Origin: Spirochaetia bacterium UBA2205
GTDB lineage: Bacteria; Spirochaetota; UBA4802; UB4802
Length of the DNA stretch: 24,578 nucleotides
NCBI GenBank assembly: GCA_002328585.1
Contig: DCUV01000054.1
Coordinates: 1 to 24,578, forward strand
Reading direction: 5' to 3'
Of this stretch, positions 14,432-21,402 are shown piece by piece. The notes under the pieces are model-generated. The model was not told where the DNA came from, made no database searches, and was given only the letters and a program-made list of their open reading frames with translations. Positions within the stretch are counted from its first letter, which is position 1. Each line of letters begins with the position of its first letter. The position numbers and the translations under genes were made by a program.

Positions 14432-15535
14432 TTATTTCAGGAGCAAATTAAAAAGGTCATTAAAATAGTCAAAAATTTCTTTTGTATCTTTAAATATGCT
14501 GCTAACCTTTTCCTCTGCTTCTTTTTGGGAATCAACTTTGGTAATTTTACTTTCGTCACTATGCATCATAAAATTCCTATTTATATCGAGGCACACACCA
14601 ATCTTCTTGAGCATTGTGTTAGCGTGCTTATCTTTATCACAAATAGTCTTTCTTTTTGGGTTGTCATTATCATACAGAATAGAAAAGCTTGCATTCTTTT
14701 TCTTGAAATAATCAGCCTCAAAAAGTCCTATCCCAACAAGAAGTTTTTTTGCAAAACCCTCGAAAGCTTTAGAAGCAGGCATCACCAAAGGGGAAAATTC
14801 CGGTAAAGGGATAGCAGTTAAACAAAGGCATTCCGAAGCTACAAACCATTTTCTATCGTAAGGTTCAAGATAGTCGTAGACATTCCCTATTTTTTTCTTT
14901 ACATTATCTTCAGCCAAGGCTATAATATTAGGAGTATATTTAGTAGCAAAGATTTCCAAATTCTTTTCGTCGCTTGATATGAATCTGGCTATTACTTCCT
15001 TATCTGACGGGTCGGCAACTCTTTCGAGAAGGTCACAGCTATCATCAAAAAGCTTATCCGTTTTACCTTGAAGCAATAAAGTGCCATTGTTAAACTGTGT
15101 CAATGTTAACGAAGAACCATTTCTGGTGATCTTAGCTCTATATTCGATAGTGGAGTCTGAACTTTCAGCAATTTCCAACTTCGCTTCGAGTGTATTTAAG
15201 GATTCCCTTATTTTCGTTCTGAGTTCAGGTAGCATAATGTCATAGCGTGTTGCACATGTTTTTATATCCTGTTTTTCATATCCAAGGAAAGACTGGGGAT
15301 TTTTCTCATACTGAGCTTTCAGATTTTCCATCTCAGTCTTCAATGAGTTTTGCTTACCTTGAATTTGCACCGTACCTGTATTGTATATTTTTACTATTGT
15401 TCTTTCAGTTAAGTTTGATATATCAAGTCTTAGGTTGTTTTGTTCTTCCGATTGCTTGACTTGGTAGTTTTTACTATCACAGTGGTCTGTAAACACTTTT
15501 GCTATCTTATCAGCATTTGAAATAGATTTAGACAC
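14432..15535 (-). CDS. RnlA-like HEPN ribonuclease toxin
   Basis: 367 residues resembling RnlA (RNase LS), the mRNA-cleaving toxin of the RnlAB system, whose antitoxin action in E. coli involves RNase HI. Two TBP-like beta repeats are visible in the N-terminal half (VKIYNTGTVQIQGK near 48-61 and LTLTQFNNGTLLLQGK near 143-158). A helical C-terminal domain follows (SPLVMPASKAFEGFAKKLLV) with an R-x4-H HEPN motif, Arg320 to His325 in DINRNFMMHSD. Start: GTG at 15535, because AGGAGG lies 8 bases upstream. First gene of a three-gene cassette operon; no RnlB-like antitoxin follows, its place being taken by RNase HIII. Confidence 0.7.
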   Translation of the reverse strand: MSKSISNADKIAKVFTDHCDSKNYQVKQSEEQNNLRLDISNLTERTIVKIYNTGTVQIQGKQNSLKTEMENLKAQYEKNPQSFLGYEKQDIKTCATRYDIMLPELRTKIRESLNTLEAKLEIAESSDSTIEYRAKITRNGSSLTLTQFNNGTLLLQGKTDKLFDDSCDLLERVADPSDKEVIARFISSDEKNLEIFATKYTPNIIALAEDNVKKKIGNVYDYLEPYDRKWFVASECLCLTAIPLPEFSPLVMPASKAFEGFAKKLLVGIGLFEADYFKKKNASFSILYDNDNPKRKTICDKDKHANTMLKKIGVCLDINRNFMMHSDESKITKVDSQKEAEEKVSSIFKDTKEIFDYFNDLFNLLLK

Positions 15536-15602
15536 CTCCTAAACCTCCTGAAGTATTTCTATGATATAAACCTCTTTCATTACTTACTTCCAAAGGGATT
15601 GC

Positions 15603-15678
15603 ACATAACGTTTTGCGTGTTTGCGAAGTGCAGAAGGGGTTTGGGTGAGCGTAGCGAACCGCAAACACGCTGTTAGGC
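15603..15678 (-). repeat. attC (76 bp) of the beta-flower cassette
   Basis: + strand ends ACATAAC (15603-15609; R' = GTTATGT) and GTTAGGC (15672-15678; R'' = GCCTAAC). Arms GCGTGTTTGCG (15615-15625) and CGCAAACACGC (15660-15670) are perfectly complementary, making this the cleanest attC in the window. Confidence 0.9.
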
Positions 15679-15699
15679 GAAGTCGCAATCACATATCTC

Positions 15700-16059
15700 C
15701 TAAGTTTCAAAGAATTGCTCTCCCGAAAGTTCAGACCACGATAGAGAATCCATCGGTCGCATAGGTCTCATTTCCTTCATACCCTTCATAGGTCTCATTT
15801 GTTTCATACTTTTCATAGGCCTCATCATCTTCATTGGTCTCATTGGTCCACCTGTAGCGTTTTCAGTAAAGAAGACGCATTGACCATTGTTGTCTCGAAT
15901 CCATCCGTTCTCAAATCGACCTAGATGTCTTCCAGAAAAGGAATAGACAGATCCGTTATCGAGATATGCGACTGGATCACCAGAAAAAAGATAGATATGC
16001 ACGCCATCTTCTGTATAGGCTACAGATCTTCCATTTGAATAGTAAAACGTTAATTCCAT
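15700..16059 (-). CDS. 4-fold beta-flower domain protein
   Basis: 119 residues. The first ~85 match the short beta-sheet '4-fold beta flower' type (YSNGRSVAYTEDGVHIYLFS, GDPVAYLDNGSVYSFSGRHL, GRFENGWIRDNNGQCVFFTE then NATGGPMRPMK), a small domain common in integron cassettes, of unknown function. The tail is a low-complexity run of short M-R/K-P-M-K units (about residues 90-112), repeated also at DNA level, rich in Met, Lys and Arg and probably flexible or nucleic-acid binding. ATG at 16059 has AGGAGGT about 7 bases upstream. Single gene in its cassette. Confidence 0.75.
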   Translation of the reverse strand: MELTFYYSNGRSVAYTEDGVHIYLFSGDPVAYLDNGSVYSFSGRHLGRFENGWIRDNNGQCVFFTENATGGPMRPMKMMRPMKSMKQMRPMKGMKEMRPMRPMDSLSWSELSGEQFFET

Positions 16060-16091
16060 CTAGCTACCTCCTTTTGGTATGATTCGATTTC

Positions 16092-16245
16092 GCCTAACGT
16101 TACCGGCGTATGCGACGTTTTCACCGTAGCGCAGCGGAGGTGAAAATGTGCCGGAGCGCCCGTCTTCATATATTGGCGCGAAGACCAAGCCCGACCACAG
16201 CTTCATATTTTGTGTTCGGGCGCAGCGGCTTATGCTTTGTTATAT
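16092..16245 (-). repeat. attC (154 bp) of the DUF3800 cassette
   Basis: + strand ends GCCTAAC (16092-16098; R' = GTTAGGC, perfect) and GTTATAT (16239-16245; R'' = ATATAAC). Inner stems TTTTCACC/GGTGAAAA and CGGGCGC/GCGCCCG are present, but the outermost arms are poorly paired, so the site may be a fusion of two attC halves. It shares the element GTAGCGYAGCGGAGG with the attC at 6270-6385. Confidence 0.7.
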
Positions 16246-16258
16246 GAAGTTTCGCCCC

Positions 16259-17425
16259 CTATTCAGAATGATCTATTATTGCTTTAATATTTTTATATTC
16301 TTCCTTAGATAGAATATCATATTTATTTTTTGATGCTAATTTAAAAATATCCCTACATTTTTTTATGCGATTTAACATGGGAATAATAATTGTATTGGAG
16401 TGGTTTAAGTATGAGTAAATATCATTTTCTGACGTTGGAATTTTATAGCCCTTTGCCCCTGAAGATATTATTATCCCTTCATCCCTAACTTTCGCAACAA
16501 TTTTGCTTCTTAAATAATGTTCATTAATATTTAGTTCGTTAAAAGAATTTAAATTTGATAATATTTCATATGTTGAAATATATTTGTCAGAGCCAATAAA
16601 CCTGGTATACAATAATAAAAATTTAAGAAAGTTACACTGGTTTATTCTATCGATATCATTAGAATCACTGTAGCGGTGTAAATATTCATTTACTAAGAAT
16701 ATAGATCTTTCAGATATTAGTTTGTCAAACTCAGAATATTGAAGTTTGTTTTCATAATCAAAAACATAATCTTCATGAATATTTGGCCATTCAGCAATCC
16801 TAATTATTTTATTGCCAATTATTTTAAAAATTTTAGCTATATATTCATATTTTCTTTCTTCTTCGAAATTTATAGCAATAGTACCACATATAAAATCGGA
16901 TAATTGAATTAACACATTGGATTTACTTTCAGTAAAACTAAAATGCGAATCTGAAAATAAAGTTGATGGATGGTTTGCTAAGATATATTTTTCGAAACTT
17001 AACATAAATTCTCTTTTTCCATGTTCATCAGCAATTATTGTCATATTATTAAAGGATTTAAATAGTTCATTGTATGCTAAGTTATTTAAAAATTTATAGA
17101 AAACTTTTTTATACATTAAACCGCTGTCTTTATATAACTTTCTTTTATCCACGACAAGTATAAATATGTGATAATCATAATTGGATAAACTTGAAAGTAT
17201 TTTAAATCTTCTTTTATCATCAGACCCAACTTTTGAAGATTTCATTTCTCCGGTTTGAAAATATTTTTTTCGAATAATCTCAATATTTTTACTTAAAGAA
17301 TCTACATTATCGGAATCAACAATTATTGCATTAATTACAAAATATTTTGAAACACCTTCTTTTGTGAAATCAAAGCCATGATTTCCTCGCTCATCAATAA
17401 ATGCATTTTGTGGTTTATTATACAT
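16259..17425 (-). CDS. DUF3800 domain protein
   Basis: 388 residues. The N-terminal half is DUF3800, an RNase H-fold putative nuclease domain: AFIDERGNHGF (first Asp-Glu), IIADEHGKREF in the middle, and LIQLSDFICGTIAINFEEE as the last acidic motif. The C-terminal ~180 residues are helical without recognised motif. DUF3800 genes are frequent in defence islands and cassettes; the substrate is unknown. First cassette after the integrase. The ATG at 17425 has only a weak GGAAT upstream. Confidence 0.8.
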   Translation of the reverse strand: MYNKPQNAFIDERGNHGFDFTKEGVSKYFVINAIIVDSDNVDSLSKNIEIIRKKYFQTGEMKSSKVGSDDKRRFKILSSLSNYDYHIFILVVDKRKLYKDSGLMYKKVFYKFLNNLAYNELFKSFNNMTIIADEHGKREFMLSFEKYILANHPSTLFSDSHFSFTESKSNVLIQLSDFICGTIAINFEEERKYEYIAKIFKIIGNKIIRIAEWPNIHEDYVFDYENKLQYSEFDKLISERSIFLVNEYLHRYSDSNDIDRINQCNFLKFLLLYTRFIGSDKYISTYEILSNLNSFNELNINEHYLRSKIVAKVRDEGIIISSGAKGYKIPTSENDIYSYLNHSNTIIIPMLNRIKKCRDIFKLASKNKYDILSKEEYKNIKAIIDHSE

Positions 17426-17456
17426 TATTTTAATTTAATTCCATTCCCACAAAAAA

Positions 17457-17550
17457 GGGGGCGCAATTTCACACAACTTGTTTATATACGAAACAAATTC
17501 GTATATCCCCCCAATTTTGGGATTATAGGCGAACCTGTTTCGTATATCCT
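17457..17550 (-). other. Probable attI recombination site
   Basis: The first cassette begins at GTTGTGT (17477-17471 on the minus strand), identified because the bases after it (GAAATTGCGCCCCC) are nearly the reverse complement of the sequence preceding that cassette's attC (GAAGTTTCGCCCCC on +, 16246-16259). Between this point and the integrase lie the inverted repeat ATATACGAA/TTCGTATAT (17484-17506) and a direct second copy TTCGTATATCC (17539-17549). These could be integrase-binding sites. The location at the 3' end of intI fits reverse-type integrons. Confidence 0.5.
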
Positions 17551-17598
17551 TATTTTGGCTGAGATGCCATAATTTCTGTCTTTGACAATTCATTTCAA

Positions 17599-18018
17599 TC
17601 AACACCTTCCTGCTTTGAGGTCGATGCTATCCAGTGGGCTTTTGATCTTGCCCTGGCTTTGTGTGCTAACATGCGTATATATCTCTGTTGTCTTTGAACT
17701 TTTATGTCCCAATAATCCCTGTACATATTGCAAATCGGTCCCGTTTTCCAAATGCGTAGCAAAGCTGTGTCTTAATCCGTGTATTGTTATTTCTTTTCTC
17801 ATGCCTGCTTTTTCTCATGCCTGCTTTAATATCTTCTCCAGAGTTTCATTGGTGTTGGAAAAATTCCAGTATTTTTTATCGGGATGCCATTTAAACCCTG
17901 CAACTGTTTTAATTTTTTGCACAAAATCAGTATTGTAAGAAAACGATACAGCAATCCCACCCTGTCCAAATTTTGATATTTTTATTACTGAATTTGAGTT
18001 ATGCTGGCTCATACACAA
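17599..18018 (-). pseudogene. intI: Integron-type tyrosine integrase, internally deleted
   Basis: Two frames of one gene. The 5' part (18018-17815) reads SFSYNTDFVQKIKTVAGFKW then HPDKKYWNFSNTNETLEKIL, an N-terminal extension found on many bacterial and phage-type integrases. The 3' part (from about 17805) gives EITIHGLRHSFATHLENGTD, VQGLLGHKSSKTTEIYTHVS and KSPLD, i.e. the HxLRH box, GHKS and the tyrosine nucleophile. About 200 central residues, including the first catalytic Arg and the core-binding domain, are missing. At the junction a 16-bp unit (AAAGCAGGCATGAGAA) is present twice in tandem and the frame shifts, leaving a TGA after KILKQA. One Leu of the usual THLLENG is also lost. The integrase cannot be active. 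Confidence 0.85.
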
Positions 18019-18076
18019 AAAAATAAAATCATTAATGATAAAATGTCAATAATTATTTGGCAGTAAATTTACACTG
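18019..18076 (-). promoter_or_regulatory. intI upstream region
   Basis: On the minus strand TTGACA (18049-18044) is a consensus -35, followed after 16-17 bases by TTTATT/TTATTT as weak -10, close to the intI start. Further upstream GTAAATTTAC (18063-18072) is a perfect palindrome inside CAGT...ACTG. Integron integrases are often under SOS control, but the local LexA site is unknown, so no LexA call is made. Confidence 0.35.
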
Positions 18077-18093
18077 AAAAATTAATAAAATCC

Positions 18094-18147
18094 TTGACTT
18101 AATGCTTTGCCTGTATTACATTGGTTGGTGGTATTACCACCAACCAA
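18094..18147 (+). promoter_or_regulatory. Promoter with FadR/GntR-type operator
   Basis: TTGACT (18094-18099), 17 bases, TACATT (18117-18122) form a plausible promoter. Overlapping the -10 and start region is a perfect palindrome at 18121-18147 with 13-bp arms (TTGGTTGGTGGTA and its complement) and centre T. Its core TGGTATTACCA fits the FadR-family operator TGGTNNNACCA. It lies 13 bp before the regulator gene, so autoregulation and ligand-controlled expression of the downstream operon are likely. Confidence 0.75.
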
Positions 18148-18160
18148 TAATGAGGTAGTT

Positions 18161-18898
18161 ATGCTCCTTGAACCTTTAAAAACCGACAGCCTTGTGGAAG
18201 CGTTTGTGAAACGCTTTGAAGAACTTATTCTTTCAGGGAAGATTACCATTGGGCAGCAATTGCCTTCTGAGAGAGAGCTGGCAAAAACATTGGGAGTAAG
18301 CCGTCCTGTAGTGCATGATGGTTTAATAGTATTGCAGCAAAAAGGGCTTGTATCTATAAAACCACGACATGGCGTAGTGGTAAACGACTACCGAAACCAG
18401 GGCTCGCTTGCTCTATTACAATCACTCATTGATTATAATAAAGGACAGCTTGAGCCCCATATTTTAGAAAGTCTACTTGCCACACGCAAGCTCATTGAAC
18501 TTGAAACAGTACAACTTGCTGCAGCAAAACGAACCATGCGCCATGTCAAAGAGTTTAAAGCAATAGTTGAAGAGGAAAAAACACTGGATACAGGGGATAT
18601 TGCCACTATCGTTGAGGTTGATTTCAAATTCCATCACCTCATTGCGCTTGCAAGCAACAATTTTGTTTATCCCCTGCTGCTCAATTCATTTAAAAAGGTG
18701 TATACCAATCTTACCTACCAGTTTTTTCTGGATAAAAAAGTAATCTACTTTGTGTTCAGCGCGCATGAACAACTAACAAACGCTATAATCCAGAAAGACA
18801 GCACACATGCACTGCATATAATGACATTACTATTAGAACATGGGCAGTTACATCTTCGCCGGTATATTAAAAAGCAACAACAAAAGGAGGCGTTATGA
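18161..18898 (+). CDS. GntR-family (FadR subfamily) transcriptional regulator
   Basis: 245 residues from ATG 18161, preferred over 18107 because GAGG precedes it and the upstream start would place coding sequence on the operator palindrome. N-terminal winged helix: LVEAFVKRFEELILSGKIT, then GQQLPSERELAKTLGVSRPV, ending GVVVND. The C-terminal ~150 residues form an all-helical FCD-type ligand-binding domain (RKLIELETVQLAA, VDFKFHHLIALASNN, HEQLTNAIIQKD) with metal-binding-type Asp and His residues. It probably represses its own operon until the substrate of the glycyl radical enzyme, or a product, binds. Stop and next start overlap (ATGA). Confidence 0.9.
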   Translation: MLLEPLKTDSLVEAFVKRFEELILSGKITIGQQLPSERELAKTLGVSRPVVHDGLIVLQQKGLVSIKPRHGVVVNDYRNQGSLALLQSLIDYNKGQLEPHILESLLATRKLIELETVQLAAAKRTMRHVKEFKAIVEEEKTLDTGDIATIVEVDFKFHHLIALASNNFVYPLLLNSFKKVYTNLTYQFFLDKKVIYFVFSAHEQLTNAIIQKDSTHALHIMTLLLEHGQLHLRRYIKKQQQKEAL

Positions 18899-21393
18899 GT
18901 GCACTACCACAATCAACATTAAAGCAGCCAAAGAACCTGTCGCCACGCATTCAGTGGCTCAGGGACTACTATTTTAAAGGAACAGAGCGCACATGGAATA
19001 ATGAATTTACCTGTTTTACTACTGGCACCCCCTGGGATGCACAATATAATGAAATGACTTTTTACATTGTACCTGAAACCTATACGCTGATGCAAACCAT
19101 GTATCAGTCATTTAGAATAGCAGCCCACACGGTTGCTATCCCTGATGGTTTTTTCACATGGAGCATTCCTGAAAGGCGTGCATGGTTTAATAAAGAGGTA
19201 ATGGTTCATTATCTTCCTCACGAAATTTTACCGGGCGATTTGATTGCCGGTGCCCGATTCAACACCCAGACATCCATGTGTCTTTCTAAAAGTGAAATGA
19301 AAAAACGCACCAAACGGGTTATGGGAAAAAACGGCGCTCGAAAAAAGATGAAATGGTTTCATGATCACGGTTTTGGCAACTCCGGTGCAACCAGCGGTCA
19401 TATTATCCCGGATTATGCACACATTCTCCATCATGGCTTTAAAACGGTTTATAAAGAGATAGAAACCATTTATCAACAACTATCGCCAAAAGAAAAAAAA
19501 GGACAAAAGGGCAATACCCTTCGTGCCATGATGACTGCTGCCACCATGCCGCGTGATGTAGCGCTGGCATATGCACAAACCTGTCAATCGCTGGCTCACG
19601 AGCAATCCAATCCATCACGCAAAGAAGAACTTTTACAGATGGCTTCAAATCTGGCGATAGTTCCCTGGGAAGCTGCAACCACGTTCTGGGAAGCAGTACA
19701 GTCATTATGGATTACCCACATGCTGGTGATGAGCGATGAAAATTATCCTGGACCAGGTGTTTCGTTTGGACGAATTGACCAGTACCTGTACCCGTATTGG
19801 CAGTATTCGCTTGCCCGCGGAATGGACAGGGAATTTGGCAAAGAAATCCTGAAATGCTTTTTTATCCACTGCAATACTGCCTATGACGCCATGATACGAA
19901 CTGGCAACAATGGCATTACAGCAGGTTACGGACAGCTCATTACACTGGCCGGTGTTGGTAAAGATATGCATGACATGGCTAATGACCTTACCTTTGCGTT
20001 GTTAGAGGTCATTGATGAGATGTCGCCCATTTTAGAACCAAAACCCAATATACGATTACATACCAATAGTCCCGATGCTCTCCTTGATAAGGTTGTTGAT
20101 ATGGTTGCTTCATGTCAGGGTGCACCGTTTTTACTCAACTTTGACGAGCGCTCAATGGCTGGAATGATACGGGAGGCAAAAAAAGCAGGCATCCAGCATC
20201 TTATCAATGAAGATAATGTTTTTGATTATGCCCCTGTTGGTTGTCTGGAAAATACAATGGTTGGCAATGACCGTTCGGGAACTGTTGACAATAATCTTAA
20301 TTTAGCAAAAGCAGTAGAGCTGGCACTCAACAATGGCAGGGACTTTTTCCCTGTCATTGACCCTATTACAGGGAAGGTTGAGAAAGTAAAACAGGTTGGA
20401 CCAAAAACGGGCAACCCAAAAACATTTAAAACCTTTGAAGATTTTTATAAAGCGTATGAACTGCAAACAAGGTTTATCATAAAAAAAATTACAGAGCTTT
20501 ACGAAGAATCTGAAAGCATACGGGCAGTATTTCATCCCACACCATATCTTTCATGCCTGGTTAAGGGATGTGCCCAGAAAGGTATGGATATTACGCAAGG
20601 TGGCGCTGAAATAAGCTTTACCACGCTGGAAGCGGTAACCTATGCAACTACGGTTGATTCACTGCTTGCCATTAAGCATCTGGTATATGACCATAAAGTA
20701 TGTACCATGGATGAACTCATCAATGCTTTGAAGAATAACTGGGATGGATTTGAAGTTTTGCAGACAATGGCAAAAAACCGGACACCAAAATATGGCCGCG
20801 ATGATGATTATGCCGATGCAATGGGGCTTCGCGTCATGCAGTTGTGGACAGATGAATCATGGAACTATAAAACAAAATCAACAGCCCGTCAATTTAGACC
20901 CGGCATGCTTTCATGGAACTACTGGGTTGGCAGCGGATATATTTTACCGGCAACCCCTGACGGCAGGAAGAAAGGGCAGTTTTTGTCAAATGCTATCTGC
21001 CCTGTCAATGGAGCCGATATCAATGGGCCAACTGCCAATGCAAACTCCGTTGGTAAAGTGCTTGGAGGCAAAGACCACCCCGGTGAATTTATGGATTACG
21101 TTAACCTGCTTCCCAACGGTGCAAGCCATACCATTACCTTTAATCCATCAATACTCAAAGATCCAGAGCATCGTGAAAAGTTTAAAGCATTTTTGCGGGG
21201 GTATGCTGTCAACGGTGGCTCCGCCCTTCAGATCAATATGCTCGATCCTGCCATGCTTAAAGACGCACAGAAACATCCGCAGGACTATCGCCACCTGCTT
21301 GTGCGTGTTACCGGCTACAATGCCTATTTTACATCAATAGGGAAAGAGCTGCAGGATGAGGTCATTGCACGTGTATCACACAATAAATTTTAG
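18895..21393 (+). CDS. Glycyl radical enzyme, substrate unknown
   Basis: 832 residues, oxygen-sensitive radical enzyme of the PFL-like superfamily. C-terminal RVTGYNAYF carries the radical Gly807; the thiyl Cys450 lies in YAPVGCLENTMVGNDRSGTV. That single-Cys GC-L-E context excludes true pyruvate formate-lyase (Cys-Cys) and differs from the GCVEP of glycerol, choline and related dehydratases, although the Glu after the Cys is kept. Other family landmarks: GFGNSGATSGHIIPDY, GVSFGRIDQYLYPY, NLNLAKAVELALNNGRD, NGASHTITFN. Length fits decarboxylase, dehydratase and fumarate-adding types. AAGGAGG precedes the ATG, overlapping the regulator stop; the activase follows by 9 bp. The specific reaction cannot be assigned from sequence alone. 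Confidence 0.92.
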   Translation: MSALPQSTLKQPKNLSPRIQWLRDYYFKGTERTWNNEFTCFTTGTPWDAQYNEMTFYIVPETYTLMQTMYQSFRIAAHTVAIPDGFFTWSIPERRAWFNKEVMVHYLPHEILPGDLIAGARFNTQTSMCLSKSEMKKRTKRVMGKNGARKKMKWFHDHGFGNSGATSGHIIPDYAHILHHGFKTVYKEIETIYQQLSPKEKKGQKGNTLRAMMTAATMPRDVALAYAQTCQSLAHEQSNPSRKEELLQMASNLAIVPWEAATTFWEAVQSLWITHMLVMSDENYPGPGVSFGRIDQYLYPYWQYSLARGMDREFGKEILKCFFIHCNTAYDAMIRTGNNGITAGYGQLITLAGVGKDMHDMANDLTFALLEVIDEMSPILEPKPNIRLHTNSPDALLDKVVDMVASCQGAPFLLNFDERSMAGMIREAKKAGIQHLINEDNVFDYAPVGCLENTMVGNDRSGTVDNNLNLAKAVELALNNGRDFFPVIDPITGKVEKVKQVGPKTGNPKTFKTFEDFYKAYELQTRFIIKKITELYEESESIRAVFHPTPYLSCLVKGCAQKGMDITQGGAEISFTTLEAVTYATTVDSLLAIKHLVYDHKVCTMDELINALKNNWDGFEVLQTMAKNRTPKYGRDDDYADAMGLRVMQLWTDESWNYKTKSTARQFRPGMLSWNYWVGSGYILPATPDGRKKGQFLSNAICPVNGADINGPTANANSVGKVLGGKDHPGEFMDYVNLLPNGASHTITFNPSILKDPEHREKFKAFLRGYAVNGGSALQINMLDPAMLKDAQKHPQDYRHLLVRVTGYNAYFTSIGKELQDEVIARVSHNKF

Positions 21394-21402
21394 AGGACAG
21401 GT

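Larger units (their letters stand above)
2228..18018 (-). mobile_element. Chromosomal integron with inverted (Treponema-type) integrase orientation
   Basis: A truncated IntI-like tyrosine recombinase at the high-coordinate end is followed, in the same transcriptional direction, by an attI-like boundary and about nine cassettes separated by attC sites. Support comes from the GTTRRRY/RYYYAAC boxes, perfect 9-11 bp inner arms in three sites, long complementary sequences at both ends of most cassettes, and typical cassette cargo (VapBC, BrnTA, DUF3800, beta-flower, HEPN proteins). In classical integrons intI diverges from the cassettes; here both read on the minus strand, as in T. denticola. Cassettes carry one to three genes and range from 0.3 to 3.5 kb. 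The left boundary is a half-decayed attC at 2228-2234. Confidence 0.82.

Noticed and set aside
18061..18076. LexA box upstream of the integrase
   Set aside because: CAGT-N8-ACTG and a palindrome are present, but they match neither the E. coli nor the Gram-positive consensus, and the host LexA site is unknown.
18895..21393. Naming the glycyl radical enzyme as pyruvate formate-lyase or benzylsuccinate synthase
   Set aside because: The Cys-Cys of PFL is absent, and no BSS small subunits or other diagnostic neighbours are present; the substrate is left open.
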